Shown in pieces: positions 51,586-60,961 of a DNA stretch of 64,000 nt (positions are counted from its first letter, which is position 1; each line of letters opens with the position of its first letter). A program made the position numbers and the translations under genes. Origin of the DNA: Methanobacteriota archaeon (GTDB taxonomy: Archaea > Thermoplasmatota > Thermoplasmata > UBA10834); assembly GCA_020348345.1 (NCBI GenBank), contig CP070748.1:1567682-1631681 (forward strand), given 5' to 3'. Under the pieces are notes generated by a model, which ran no database searches, was not told the origin of the DNA, and saw only the letters and a list, made by a program, of their open reading frames with translations.

Positions 51586-51606
51586 GATGCGAACTTGGTT
51601 CGCATC
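51586..51606. repeat. Perfect inverted repeat
   Basis: GATGCGAAC and GTTCGCATC form a 9-bp stem with a TTG loop. It lies about 28 nt before the TATA-like box of the zinc-ribbon membrane-protein gene, so it may be an operator or a hairpin ending an upstream transcript. Confidence 0.4.
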
Positions 51607-51718
51607 ACCAGGCATATTTGATTGACGAAAAAACATATAAACTATGGAATCAATTTGATTGTGGTCGGATCCCAGGGATGTAGCAAGGCTGCACGGGGTT
51701 CGGTTAGGAGGCCAGTTG

Positions 51719-52201
51719 ATGGCATCAACTGACGAAAGTAGTGGCAGAATGTGTGTGTCTTGCGGTCGATCCATTGCTATGGACTCGAATGTGTGCCAGC
51801 ACTGTGGGCATGATTTCAGAGCCCCAGCGCCTGTGGAAAAGAAGAAGACGGCGATTCCTGTAATCGGCGGAGTGCTCATCATAATCGCGGGATTCATGGG
51901 TCTCGCCATGGGTGGCATCTTGATTGCCATAGACGTCGATGAACTCGACACCGTTGGTTTGGATGTCGCCGGCGTCACCGATATGGTGGATGACATAATG
52001 ACTGCGTGCGGCATCATTGCGATAATAGTCAGCATTATCGTACTGCTCGGAGGGTTCTTCGGGGTGATGCGCAAGCACTGGGGCATCGCAGTGGTCGGCG
52101 GCGTACTGGGACTCTTCGTCATTGGGCCGTTCTTGCTCGGGAGTATCCTCTCCCTTATAGGTCTGATACTCGTGGCTGTCTCCAGGAAGGAATTCGAGTA
52201 G
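51719..52201 (+). CDS. Zinc-ribbon membrane protein
   Basis: From ATG 51719 this 160-residue protein has a zinc ribbon (CVSCGRSIAMDSNVCQHCG) followed by three or four membrane helices (for example IPVIGGVLIIIAGFMGLAMG, IIAIIVSIIVLLGGFFGVM, LGLFVIGPFLLGSILSLIG). A GGAGG Shine-Dalgarno precedes the ATG by 8-12 nt. Zinc-ribbon plus few-helix proteins are common in archaea and bacteria and have no shared known role. It lies downstream of an inverted repeat and a TATA-like box. Confidence 0.72.
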   Translation: MASTDESSGRMCVSCGRSIAMDSNVCQHCGHDFRAPAPVEKKKTAIPVIGGVLIIIAGFMGLAMGGILIAIDVDELDTVGLDVAGVTDMVDDIMTACGIIAIIVSIIVLLGGFFGVMRKHWGIAVVGGVLGLFVIGPFLLGSILSLIGLILVAVSRKEFE

Positions 52202-52253
52202 ACGTGAAGCCTCGAAATTCCACATAAACCCTTTATTCCACTTTCATTTCCTG

Positions 52254-52775
52254 CTAGGAGATCTGATCCTCGAACTCCTTCTCCCACCAGACGATGTAGT
52301 TTCTCTCGCCCGCCACGCGCCTTCGGATGGCTCGCTTAGCCAGGCTATGGGCTATTGTGGCATGCTCGAGGCTCCACGCCTTCCTTATATTCCCCGGCAT
52401 CTCGAGATAGCTCGGAGCCTCGTCAATGTATTTGGGTGGTAGACGCGAGAGAGCGTATAGATCGCACGCTCTCTCACCTGAGGGAATGTCGCGCGTGTTG
52501 AACTGCGCGAGGTGCATGAGCTCATGGGCGATCGTCCAGAAGGTTGGCGATTTGTAATCGCCGTTCCTCGCCTTGCGGACATCCAACATGAGCTTCACCA
52601 CTCCGTCATCGGATTGGAACGCGAGGCCGTCATAGGATCGAGTTAGCCCGATCTTCATCTTCCTACGTATCTCAGGGAAGTATGGGTGGAGGCGTCTCAC
52701 TCTTCTTTCGGCCTCCTCTCTCAACCTGGGAGCCAGGGTGAGAGCGCTCCTGGTCCATGCAATCTCAAGCAGCAT
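52254..52775 (-). CDS. HEXXH zinc metallopeptidase-like protein
   Basis: This 173-residue protein has the metal motif WTIAHELMHLAQ (HELMH), then a downstream acidic GERACDLYALSRLPP that may supply the third ligand. There is no signal peptide, so it is probably cytosolic. The size and motif resemble SprT-like or small gluzincin families, but no close family is recognised. A TATA-like GATAAAATACTCC lies about 27 nt upstream, giving a leaderless start. Confidence 0.7.
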   Translation of the reverse strand: MLLEIAWTRSALTLAPRLREEAERRVRRLHPYFPEIRRKMKIGLTRSYDGLAFQSDDGVVKLMLDVRKARNGDYKSPTFWTIAHELMHLAQFNTRDIPSGERACDLYALSRLPPKYIDEAPSYLEMPGNIRKAWSLEHATIAHSLAKRAIRRRVAGERNYIVWWEKEFEDQIS

Positions 52776-52848
52776 CTTGGGCTATCCGATGCAAGAGGAG
52801 TATTTTATCATATTCCCCTTGGCAGGGGCGGCGCAGCCACTGCCCGGC

Positions 52849-53583
52849 TCACTTCAGGCTGCCGTCTATGCCTATGATGACGCCATCGACCGAGGCATCG
52901 CTGCCCGCCTTCTTCAACGCCTCCTTCGCCAGTGCCATCAACCCCGAGCAGCACGGAACCTCCATCATAGCCACCTTGACGGACCTGGGCTTGGCTTCGG
53001 AGAACAGTCGCACGAGCTTCTCCAGGAAAGCGCTCTGTTCCTCAAGCTTCGGGCAGCCAATAACGATGGGCTTGTCCTTCATGAAGTCCTTGTGGAAATC
53101 GGCATAGGCGAACGGGCAGCAATCCGCTGCAAGGAGGATGTCGGCGTTTCTGTAGAAAGGGGAGGAGGGCTGGACGAGACGCCATTGAACCGGCCAGTTC
53201 ACCAGCTCGGACGGGCGGCGGTTCGCCGTATCTTCGGTCGCCGTGGAAGGAGGTGCGTGCACCCGCCTGAGCATCATCGGAGTCGCAGATGGACATCCGC
53301 AGGGGTGGCTGTCGTCCGCTTCTTCTGCACGATCCCCTCCAGCGTCCGCCAGGTGCCTCTTAACCGCCTCCTCATCGAAATCTGGCGCATCGCGCTCCAC
53401 GATGGTGAGCGCCCCCTCGGGACACTCTCCAATGCATGCTCCGAGGCCGTCACAGAAGACCTCGTTGACCACCTTCGCCTTCCCGTCGATTACTTCGAGC
53501 GCCCCTTCCGCACAAGCGATTACGCACTCCCCGCAGCCAGTGCATTTGTCCTCGTCGATCTCGATTATCTTTCGTTTTCCCAT
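52849..53583 (-). CDS. Two-cluster ferredoxin-like protein with cysteine-rich C-terminal domain
   Basis: This 244-residue protein starts at ATG 53583. It has two Fe-S motifs near the N-terminus: CTGCGECVIAC and CDGLGACIGECPEGA. Then comes a HPCGCPSATP patch and a C-terminal domain with AADCCPFAYADFH, VIGCPKLEE and MMEVPCCSGLM. Such proteins occur in anaerobic archaea and bacteria, often described only as 4Fe-4S binding proteins, and may move electrons to an unknown oxidoreductase. It lies 56 nt after the PHP gene on the same strand, so co-transcription is likely. Confidence 0.82.
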   Translation of the reverse strand: MGKRKIIEIDEDKCTGCGECVIACAEGALEVIDGKAKVVNEVFCDGLGACIGECPEGALTIVERDAPDFDEEAVKRHLADAGGDRAEEADDSHPCGCPSATPMMLRRVHAPPSTATEDTANRRPSELVNWPVQWRLVQPSSPFYRNADILLAADCCPFAYADFHKDFMKDKPIVIGCPKLEEQSAFLEKLVRLFSEAKPRSVKVAMMEVPCCSGLMALAKEALKKAGSDASVDGVIIGIDGSLK

Positions 53584-53639
53584 AGCCTCACCATTGCGCA
53601 AATCGAACGGTGCATTATGGCGTTGCAGAGGTGTATGCC

Positions 53640-54575
53640 TCACCCCTTACCTGTAAGGCCTATGGTATCATAAGCGGTCGCATCCGTCGAACCGGGCCCG
53701 ACCAATTCCTTCCACTTCAGCTTGGAACGCGATCTATGAAGCTTGTCTGCAATTACGCCAGCCGTCAGCGTGACCGGAGGCAGGAGGAAGATCATCGTTC
53801 CAGCAAGACCGATCAGTCGCGTTATCGCTCTTGCCTCAAATATCTCGCGCGAGCAACTCGAGTCGTCAGGCATATCCGCCCCCAAGAGCGATGACCAGAT
53901 AGTCCTCTGGAGGTTGAGGGTCATCATGGTTGTGAGCCAGACGAAGTCGCGGAAGGTAGTGTATTGTCCACCGAATCCTGTCTTCCCGTTTAGAATCGCA
54001 CGCCTCAACTCCTCACCTGTGGCACCATCGAATGTGGTGTAGCCATCTCCGACCATCATCGGAGCGTGGGCGTCGCTTCCGCCAGTCATCGCCATCGGAA
54101 GCCCTTCACACCTCTTCTGTGCTATGTCGTTTGCGTATCCATCTCTGTGGAACGCGTTGAACAGCTCAACCCCGTCTAGGTCAAGGTCCACGAGCTTCTC
54201 AGCGACAGAGCTGCAGTGCGCGCTGAACGGGTGCGGCGCTATGGCGACGCCGCCGAGCTCGTGAATGCGATCAATGGTCTCCTCCGCAGTCTGGTCGCGC
54301 GGGACGCTCTCCGAGAGGTACAGCCCGATTATCTCGCCGTCAGAGGTGGAGACTTCCTCACCGATGACGACCTCAACACCGGAGCTTTCGCGTGCAGCCT
54401 TCTTCGCTCCCTTGATCGTGTCGTGATCGGTCACGCACACGACGTCCAACCCTCTTCTCTCGGCCGATGAGACAACATCCTTCGGTTCGCTGACTGCATC
54501 GGGGAACCTGAGGAACCTCAGTTTGGACATGCCGGAGTACTTCGTGTGGGTGTGGAGATCCGCTCTGCCGACCAT
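53640..54575 (-). CDS. PHP-domain metal-dependent phosphoesterase
   Basis: This 311-residue protein has a PHP domain (about 1-180): RADLHTHTKYS, VCVTDHDTIKGAK, GEEVST, GGVAIAPHPF and GGSDAHAP, the expected His/Asp/Glu metal ligands. The remaining C-terminal part (about 210-311) has one or two hydrophobic stretches (ITRLIGLAGTMIFLLPPVT) and no known motif. PHP enzymes cleave phosphoesters such as histidinol phosphate or nucleotides; the substrate here is not known. The next gene downstream is the ferredoxin-like protein. Confidence 0.85.
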   Translation of the reverse strand: MVGRADLHTHTKYSGMSKLRFLRFPDAVSEPKDVVSSAERRGLDVVCVTDHDTIKGAKKAARESSGVEVVIGEEVSTSDGEIIGLYLSESVPRDQTAEETIDRIHELGGVAIAPHPFSAHCSSVAEKLVDLDLDGVELFNAFHRDGYANDIAQKRCEGLPMAMTGGSDAHAPMMVGDGYTTFDGATGEELRRAILNGKTGFGGQYTTFRDFVWLTTMMTLNLQRTIWSSLLGADMPDDSSCSREIFEARAITRLIGLAGTMIFLLPPVTLTAGVIADKLHRSRSKLKWKELVGPGSTDATAYDTIGLTGKG

Positions 54576-54739
54576 TCCCGGCGTAATCTGGGTAGAGATA
54601 GAAATCCCTTTTGTCCATGACGGAGGAGATTCGGGCTAGAAGACGGCCCTTTGCCGAATCAGCTGCGCGAGCGGCAAAGGTCGGTAGTCGCGGCAACAGC
54701 TTCTGAGCGGAAACCACATCGGGCTATCGCGGGAGTCAA

Positions 54740-56386
54740 TCACGACATTCGATGTCTCAGAACCTCTCCCGCCAGAGCTCCTGTCGGTTCCCCTTCGGCC
54801 ATGGCGACCGCGCCGTTCACCACGACGTACGGGATCCCATCGGGATACTGGTGTGGATAATTCTCGTAGGGGTATGCGTGAGGCCATCGGTTCGTTGCCT
54901 TGTCCTTGATGTTGGCGAGGTCGATCACGGTGATGTCAGCCTTCATGTTGGGCCTCAGCAATCCCCTGTCCAAGAGGCCGATCTTCTGTGCGGGGAAGCT
55001 GGTCATCCTGCGAACGGCGTCCTGAATCGTCAGGACCGGGTCGTCACGAACAAATCTCTCGAAAATCCCTGGATATTCCCCGAACGAGCAAGGCATATAC
55101 GGCGGCGGATCGCTTAACGGCCCCTCCAAGGACCAAGTGGCGCAATCGGAGGAGAACATCATGTTCGGGTCCTTCATCAGGGCTTTCACGTCATCCTCGC
55201 TGATGTAGTCGAAGATCGCCACTATTCCGTCCTTCTCCTCAACGAGCAGGTCGAAGTAGGTCTCGAACTCGTCGGAGCCCCTCTCCTCAGCTATCTGTCG
55301 GATGTTCTTGCCGACAAGGTCTTTCTGAGTGGGCGCATGGAGCACGAAGATCCTGTCGAAGCGTCCGTGTTTGAGAAGGCCACAAGGTCCGAAGGCTGGA
55401 AGCTTGTCATCGATTATCTCGCTACGGATCCTGCTCCGATTCTCCTGCGACTTCAAATGCTCGATCCTCTCCTCGGCGGGCAATGCGGCGAGGTACTGCG
55501 GCAGCGCCCCGCTCAGCTCGGGCGCAAGGTCAGTGTGGACATCATTGTCGATCGTAACGTCCAAACCTTTCTTCCTCGCCTCGGATACGAGCGCCAACGT
55601 CTCCTTCGTTCGTCCAATAGCACCCCATTTGGGACAGTTGTGCGAGATCTGCACTCTGACGCCTGCGCGATCGCCGATGAGGATCGCCTCCTTGATGCCT
55701 TCAAGGATGGTCTCTCTCTCGCCTCGAATGTGTGACGCGTACATGCCTCCGTAGCGGGCGACGATCTTGCACAGCTCGACGATTTCGTCGGTCTTCGCGA
55801 AGCATCCCGGCGGGTAGACGAGACCTGTTGATAATCCGAACGCGCCCGCTTCCATCGCCTCGGCGACGAGGCCCTTCATCGTTTCAAGCTCCGCGGCCGA
55901 CGGCGCGTCCATCCGGTCTCCCAACACGGCGGTCCTGACCGAGCCGTGTCCCTGAAGGGCCGCGATGTTGTGCCCGAGCCCGCCCTTTTCAAGGGCTGAC
56001 AGATACTCTTCGAAAGTGCTCCATTCCGCCTCTGATACTCTCCCGGCCCATTCGCCCCAATAGGTCTTTGCGAGTTCCACGTAAGGCTCCTTCATCGGGG
56101 CGACGCTCTGGCCGCAATTGCCTATGAGATGAGTCGTAACGCCTTGTCTTAGAGTGCTGTCGCACCCTCTGTACACAATCGCCGTCACGTCGGAATGTGT
56201 ATGGATATCGACGAAACCCGGGCAGACGTAGAGCCCTTCGGCGGATATCGCCCGCTCGCAATCACCAGGGTCGATCCTGCCTATCTCCGCGATTCTGTCC
56301 CCTTCGACTCCGATGTCAGCTTTGTACCACGGGTTTCCCGAGCCATCGATTACATATCCCTGCAGGATGCCTAAATCAAACCCCAT
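54740..56386 (-). CDS. N-acyl-D-amino-acid deacylase (D-aminoacylase) family amidohydrolase
   Basis: This 548-residue protein is of the amidohydrolase superfamily. Metal-binding motifs are GFVDIHTHSDV near the N-terminus, an intact GNCGQSVAP cysteine motif, SHIRGE and QISHNCPKWG. C-terminal DRGLLRPNMKADITVID and VVVNGAVAMAEGEPTG are typical of D-aminoacylases and D-hydantoinase-like enzymes. It would free D-amino acids from N-acyl forms, or act on related imides. No D-amino acid genes adjoin. The following gene on the same strand is DUF1015. Confidence 0.85.
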   Translation of the reverse strand: MGFDLGILQGYVIDGSGNPWYKADIGVEGDRIAEIGRIDPGDCERAISAEGLYVCPGFVDIHTHSDVTAIVYRGCDSTLRQGVTTHLIGNCGQSVAPMKEPYVELAKTYWGEWAGRVSEAEWSTFEEYLSALEKGGLGHNIAALQGHGSVRTAVLGDRMDAPSAAELETMKGLVAEAMEAGAFGLSTGLVYPPGCFAKTDEIVELCKIVARYGGMYASHIRGERETILEGIKEAILIGDRAGVRVQISHNCPKWGAIGRTKETLALVSEARKKGLDVTIDNDVHTDLAPELSGALPQYLAALPAEERIEHLKSQENRSRIRSEIIDDKLPAFGPCGLLKHGRFDRIFVLHAPTQKDLVGKNIRQIAEERGSDEFETYFDLLVEEKDGIVAIFDYISEDDVKALMKDPNMMFSSDCATWSLEGPLSDPPPYMPCSFGEYPGIFERFVRDDPVLTIQDAVRRMTSFPAQKIGLLDRGLLRPNMKADITVIDLANIKDKATNRWPHAYPYENYPHQYPDGIPYVVVNGAVAMAEGEPTGALAGEVLRHRMS

Positions 56387-56420
56387 AGCTACGACCGCCG
56401 CGCTATGAATCTACTTGTAT

Positions 56421-57677
56421 TTAGCATTCCCCGAAGAGGTAGAGGAGCGTTCCGGACCAGACCTTCGGGTAGAAGTAGGTTGATTTGTGCGGCATCTTGA
56501 GCCCCTCCTTCGCAACCTCCATCACCTGTTCCACGGTGGGCGCCTTGACGATGAAACAACCAACGTGTTCCTTCGTCGCCAGCTTGGAACGCGCGGTCTC
56601 GATTTCCTTCACATAGTCTATGTTGATCTTGCGGTCCAACATCTCGGCGGTGAATCCGAGCACTTGCTTCAACACCTTCTCCTGCAGGACGTAAACCGAC
56701 AATGCGCCTAGCGGGCCTGGGAGATTCTCTCCTTTAGGGGCTGCGAGCGCAAGCAGCTGTGCACCCGGGCACCAGACGCCGAAAGCGGTGCTGGGCGCTT
56801 CGTTCAGAGCCGATACCAGCTCCTCAGGCGAGTCGAATTCCTCGAGCACGAAATCCTTGCTGAGCCGGCTCCGAAGCGTCGTCAGGCTATCCTTCTCGAG
56901 GTTCCTGATCAGACGGTGTGCCGGGTATATGACCAGCCCCGGATTCTCGAAGCTCACGAGCGTCGAGAGCACGAAATCCGACGGGCTCCTGCCTTTCGAG
57001 GCGGAATCTCCGGCATTCTTGCGGTGCTCAAGAGCGGTCTCATATCTGTGGTGGCCATCTGCTATCAGCATGCGCTGGGGCTCAAGCAACTCCGCGATTC
57101 TGGAGACCACCTTGTTATCCGCGATTCTGACTATGCGATGGTGCACATTGCCAGCATCTATGAATCTGACCATCTCTGCGGATTTCCTGCACGAGTCGAT
57201 GGTCTTCTCAACCTCGCCAGTCGGGTCATCGTACAGCATGAAGATCTGCTCCAGGTTGCCCTTCAGCGAAGACAGTAGGGCCAATCGATCGGCCTTGTGC
57301 TTCGGAATGGTGTTCTCGTGCGGCAGGATCATGCCACTCGATGGATCCTCTAGCTTGACAAGAGCCACGATACCCGACCTGACACGTACGATTCCATCTT
57401 GGTCCTGGAAGGTCTGCTCATAGAGATACAGAGATCGCTCGGCGTCGCGCACAAGCACCTCGTCGTTGAGCCATCTCCTGAGGCGCTTCCTCGCCGTTGC
57501 GTATCCGTCGTTCTCATCTCCGAGCGTCAGATATGTGATGTTGAGCCGGTCCTCCTTAAGGCGGCGTTCCATGCCCCGGTCAATAACATCATACGGAGGT
57601 GCGACGAACCTCCCCACTTCGTTTCCGAATCTTTGGCTGTTGTAGTGAACCGCATTGAACGGCGCGATCTCGACCAA
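56421..57677 (-). CDS. DUF1015-family protein
   Basis: This 418-residue protein matches DUF1015: FVAPPYDVI at the N-terminus, SLYLYEQTF, MILPHENTIPKHKADRL, ADGHHRYETAL and GCFIVKAPTVEQVMEVA. The family is broad in anaerobes and archaea and has no firm biochemical role; the HHR motif suggests metal or phosphate binding. It lies 34 nt upstream of the D-aminoacylase gene on the same strand, so they may be one operon. Confidence 0.9.
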   Translation of the reverse strand: MVEIAPFNAVHYNSQRFGNEVGRFVAPPYDVIDRGMERRLKEDRLNITYLTLGDENDGYATARKRLRRWLNDEVLVRDAERSLYLYEQTFQDQDGIVRVRSGIVALVKLEDPSSGMILPHENTIPKHKADRLALLSSLKGNLEQIFMLYDDPTGEVEKTIDSCRKSAEMVRFIDAGNVHHRIVRIADNKVVSRIAELLEPQRMLIADGHHRYETALEHRKNAGDSASKGRSPSDFVLSTLVSFENPGLVIYPAHRLIRNLEKDSLTTLRSRLSKDFVLEEFDSPEELVSALNEAPSTAFGVWCPGAQLLALAAPKGENLPGPLGALSVYVLQEKVLKQVLGFTAEMLDRKINIDYVKEIETARSKLATKEHVGCFIVKAPTVEQVMEVAKEGLKMPHKSTYFYPKVWSGTLLYLFGEC

Positions 57678-57761
57678 CTGCAGACCCTTCCATTTAGGCT
57701 CATCCAGTAGCCGCTTATAAATGATTAGGTTGCATGAGCTGAATCGGCATAAGAGAACGGT

Positions 57762-58244
57762 CTAGCCTTCAAGGATGGGTACGTAGCCATACCAGACGCC
57801 ATCCTCCTGCAGGTGTATGAGATTCTCCCTCAGCAACTCGAGATGAGTTCGCTCCATCTTTTCGAGCTTCGAGAAGACCTCTCGAAGCTCTTCGTCAGCC
57901 TCTTTTGCGTGGCTCGAGTAGAAGTCAATCGACCGCTGCTCGGTTTCGATTCCGAGCTTTATGGCTGATATGGCGTCCTTGGTCTTGATTGAGTCCTTGA
58001 GAATTCCGTGTGGGAAAATCTTCTCCAGCCCTTCATCCAGTACCTCAGTTCGATCGTAGGCTCCTCCATGTGCCTCGAGCTCATTGGTGAGGATTGCCGC
58101 GTGCTCCTCCTCATCGTTAGCTAGCCCCTTCATGAGCGCTTTGGCTTTGGGGTCGCTGACGAGATCGTGGAATCTCATATAGTACTCCTTACCAAAGCGC
58201 TCGAACTCGATTGCCATCGCCAAGACGTCTCTAACAGTTGGCAT
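57762..58244 (-). CDS. Rubrerythrin-like ferritin-fold protein
   Basis: This 160-residue four-helix protein has the di-iron ligands spaced as in rubrerythrin: E13 and E16-type in AIEFERFGKEYY, E46-E47-H in NDEEEHAAIL, then GIETEQRSIDFY and KMERTHLELL. The C-terminal rubredoxin domain is absent. It probably reduces peroxide or stores iron in an anaerobe. Divergent from the sensor kinase gene, with which it shares about 220 nt of upstream DNA. Confidence 0.88.
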   Translation of the reverse strand: MPTVRDVLAMAIEFERFGKEYYMRFHDLVSDPKAKALMKGLANDEEEHAAILTNELEAHGGAYDRTEVLDEGLEKIFPHGILKDSIKTKDAISAIKLGIETEQRSIDFYSSHAKEADEELREVFSKLEKMERTHLELLRENLIHLQEDGVWYGYVPILEG

Positions 58245-58468
58245 GTCGCATCACCCACTCAGGTAGAAGTGAACTGATAACACAGCTAATAAACTGTTAT
58301 GTCAGATTTCGGACCTCTGCAGTGCAAGCCGGCTCTGCAAGGTTTCAAGGCCTGCAACTACTATATTATAATCGCGCACTCTATTACATTCCTGAAGCGA
58401 CCTGGAAGGCCGATCGTGCGGCTCGTCCGCCCAATCATCGACTACCCAGGTTTTTGAGGGTTGGTCGC

Positions 58469-60949
58469 ATGAACTCAGACCGGATTGATGCTCATGCCTG
58501 CAAGAAGGACGCCCCGTTGATTAACGACAGGATGTGCTTGGAGCTTACTGGCATAATGAGGAGCATATCACGGGGCAGCCATCTTCGAAGCATTCTTGCA
58601 GAGGTAATCGAATCTTCGAAGCGCGTGAGCAGAGCCGCCGACGTACGCGTCAGAGTGTACTCGAGCGATGTTGCGCTGGAGCTAATCGACCCGCGGCCCA
58701 GTGATGAATCGGGCGAATGCCCGATGATCATCTCTGAGGGCGGACCAGGTGTTTCTCAGACGCATGAGGGCAGGAAAATCATCGAGGGGTGTTATTTCAC
58801 TCGCTCGAAACAGCGGCCCAATTCCTCATCATCTGGTTCCGAGCAATCGAAGTGGCAGGAAGGCGACGTGTTCACATTTCCGGTGTGCTACGCTTCGGGC
58901 GATTGTGTTGCCGACCTGGAGGTTTTTGAGACGGCTGATGGCCTTCTACTGACCGATTGCGACGTGGTTAGGATCAGACTGTTGGCCGAGCTCGCCGCAG
59001 TTGCCATCGCCAAACTGAAGGAGGAGATTCGCTTCGAGCGAATCTCGGACGATATGAAGCAGCGGACGGCGCTTCTTGAAGATCTTTTGACAATATCCTC
59101 CTCGATTGTCTCGGAGAGGAGCCCTGATACGCTATCCAGGATGATTCTCACCTCGTTGGCAACTCTTTTCGGCTTCCAAAGGGTGACGCTGGTGGGCCTC
59201 GATGAGTCCGTCGGCGAGTTCAGATGGTTAGCGACCTTCGGATACCCTCCCGAGTCAGCTGACGCAGCCAAGTCCAGGACCATACCGCCTGAGGTCGTTC
59301 TTGAGGAATTCGTCGCTGGGAATAGCATCTCAAGATCTGCCTATCACATCCCGTTCGAGAAGATGTCAGACAATTCGCGCAAGTACTTCATAACACCCGA
59401 AACGGTGAACAGCGCTGCTAAGCTTGGGCCGAGGAAGGATCGGGAGCTTCGCGAAGGCGATACTCTGGCGTTCGTTCTGAGAGACTCTTCAGCCCGAATT
59501 GTGGGGGCCGTTTACGCCTCCATGCCACTTGACGGTTTGATTCCGGATAAGGAAACAATCGAGACAATCGAGATATTCACCTCACTGGCGGAAGTCGCCA
59601 TGGAGGACGCTCGTCTGTCTGAAGATAGAGAGGTCGCACTTCGACTGAGCAGCCAGAGAACGGAGCAGCTCTCACGCATATTCGAGCTGACATCCGAGCT
59701 GATGTATGTCAAGAATCTGGACCAGTTGCTCGACGATGTGCTGAAAACGTTGGCGCAGCTCCTCGGTCTCAGAAGGATGGTGATTGGCATACGCAACGAT
59801 GAGCGGGGGACATTCGTCGTACAGGCGGTCTACGGTTACCCCGAGGAGAACGTCGAGGGCATAAAGGCGGTCGAATATCCCATTGAGCGAATCACTCATC
59901 TGATAGACCCGGAATCCACCCCTTACCCCGCCTCCCCGGTGAAGTGGCGGAAGAAGGTGGGACGCAGGACGTATTACATACCCACCGAGAGCGCGGATCG
60001 AGAGCCCGACGACGTGGTCTACTATCCCGATCAGGACCTCATACGCCACCCAAGGAAGAGCAAGGACCATTGGCACGAGCTCGATTACATGGACACGTAC
60101 ATCTTCGATAGGGAAGACGAGGTGCTAGCGTATATTGAGATACTGAGACCAAGGGACAACCGAGTGCCGGACTCCGACACCATCGAGATCATAGAGATCT
60201 TCGCAAGTCTCGTGGGAATTGCGATTGAGAACTCGAGGCTCTTCCAGAGCCAGGTCGAAAGCAGGCGTTCCGCAGAGTTCTTCACCGACCTGCTGTCTCA
60301 TGACATCAAGAATTTCAATCAGGCCATAATGGGATATCTGGACATACTCAAGGTCTATCTTCCAGCGCCGGAGCAGGTTACGCAGATTGAGAAGATCGCC
60401 TCCCAAGTAATGAACGTCAACAGGCTGGCGAACGATGTGCGGACGATGTCGAGGCTTACATGGGGCAATGTGAACCTGACAAGGATAGACTTGGGTGCGA
60501 TTCTTGTCGAAAGCGCAGATAACGTGAAAACTATCTATCTCACGAGGGATATCGAGATAATAACTCGGAATGTGGAGCTGCAACGATTCTTCGTCAATGC
60601 AGATGAGTTGCTCAGGGAGATGTTCTCCAACATCCTCACGAACGCAGTCAAGTACGATTCGAACGATAGGGTGGTCATCGAGATCGAGGTGAATAGGGAG
60701 TCCGAGGGCAAGCGCCGATGGGTGATCACATCCATCTCCGATCGTGGCTGTGGCGTGGCGGACAATATGAAGGAGGCAGCCTTCGAACGGTTCTCGAGAG
60801 GCGCCAAGCTTAAGGGCTCGTCAGGCCTCGGTCTGCATATCGTAAAGATGCTTGCCAAACGATACAGAGGAACGGTTTGGATAGAAGATCGTATCCAGGG
60901 GCGCAGCGATCAAGGCTCCGTATTCAAAGTGAAGCTGCCGGAGTATTGA
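58469..60949 (+). CDS. Soluble GAF-domain sensor histidine kinase
   Basis: From ATG 58469 this is an 826-residue protein. Three GAF-like sensor modules (about 20-190, 210-380 and 410-590) precede the HisKA dimerisation helix with the phosphoacceptor His611 in LLSHDIKNFN and the HATPase domain (N-box N725, ISDRGCGVADN, SSGLGLHIVKML). No membrane segment is visible, so it should sense a cytosolic ligand or redox signal. A response regulator is not next to it. The open frame runs upstream to 58238 but lacks homology there. Confidence 0.85.
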   Translation: MNSDRIDAHACKKDAPLINDRMCLELTGIMRSISRGSHLRSILAEVIESSKRVSRAADVRVRVYSSDVALELIDPRPSDESGECPMIISEGGPGVSQTHEGRKIIEGCYFTRSKQRPNSSSSGSEQSKWQEGDVFTFPVCYASGDCVADLEVFETADGLLLTDCDVVRIRLLAELAAVAIAKLKEEIRFERISDDMKQRTALLEDLLTISSSIVSERSPDTLSRMILTSLATLFGFQRVTLVGLDESVGEFRWLATFGYPPESADAAKSRTIPPEVVLEEFVAGNSISRSAYHIPFEKMSDNSRKYFITPETVNSAAKLGPRKDRELREGDTLAFVLRDSSARIVGAVYASMPLDGLIPDKETIETIEIFTSLAEVAMEDARLSEDREVALRLSSQRTEQLSRIFELTSELMYVKNLDQLLDDVLKTLAQLLGLRRMVIGIRNDERGTFVVQAVYGYPEENVEGIKAVEYPIERITHLIDPESTPYPASPVKWRKKVGRRTYYIPTESADREPDDVVYYPDQDLIRHPRKSKDHWHELDYMDTYIFDREDEVLAYIEILRPRDNRVPDSDTIEIIEIFASLVGIAIENSRLFQSQVESRRSAEFFTDLLSHDIKNFNQAIMGYLDILKVYLPAPEQVTQIEKIASQVMNVNRLANDVRTMSRLTWGNVNLTRIDLGAILVESADNVKTIYLTRDIEIITRNVELQRFFVNADELLREMFSNILTNAVKYDSNDRVVIEIEVNRESEGKRRWVITSISDRGCGVADNMKEAAFERFSRGAKLKGSSGLGLHIVKMLAKRYRGTVWIEDRIQGRSDQGSVFKVKLPEY

Positions 60950-60961
60950 GTCGAATGCCGA

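Larger units (their letters stand above)
51363..51718. other. Gene-free stretch with a repeat copy, an inverted repeat and a promoter
   Basis: This 356-nt interval lies between divergent small genes. It holds copy C of the GAAAAGGCC-type element (51415-51444), a perfect 9-bp inverted repeat at 51586-51606 and a TATA-like ACATATAA (51634-51641) for the downstream gene. I see no convincing coding frame or RNA gene in it. A small RNA cannot be ruled out. Confidence 0.4.

Noticed and set aside
51550-52287. 245-codon minus-strand frame opposite the zinc-ribbon membrane protein
   Set aside because: Ser/Thr/Pro-rich antisense artefact; the plus strand has a zinc ribbon, Shine-Dalgarno and TATA-like box.
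52738-53673. 311-codon plus-strand frame opposite the ferredoxin-like and HEXXH genes
   Set aside because: The minus strand carries clear Fe-S and HELMH motifs; the antisense product is Arg/Leu-rich with no domain.
58238-58468. 77-residue N-terminal extension of the histidine kinase
   Set aside because: It overlaps the rubrerythrin-like gene start and an AT-rich promoter-like tract, and has no domain.
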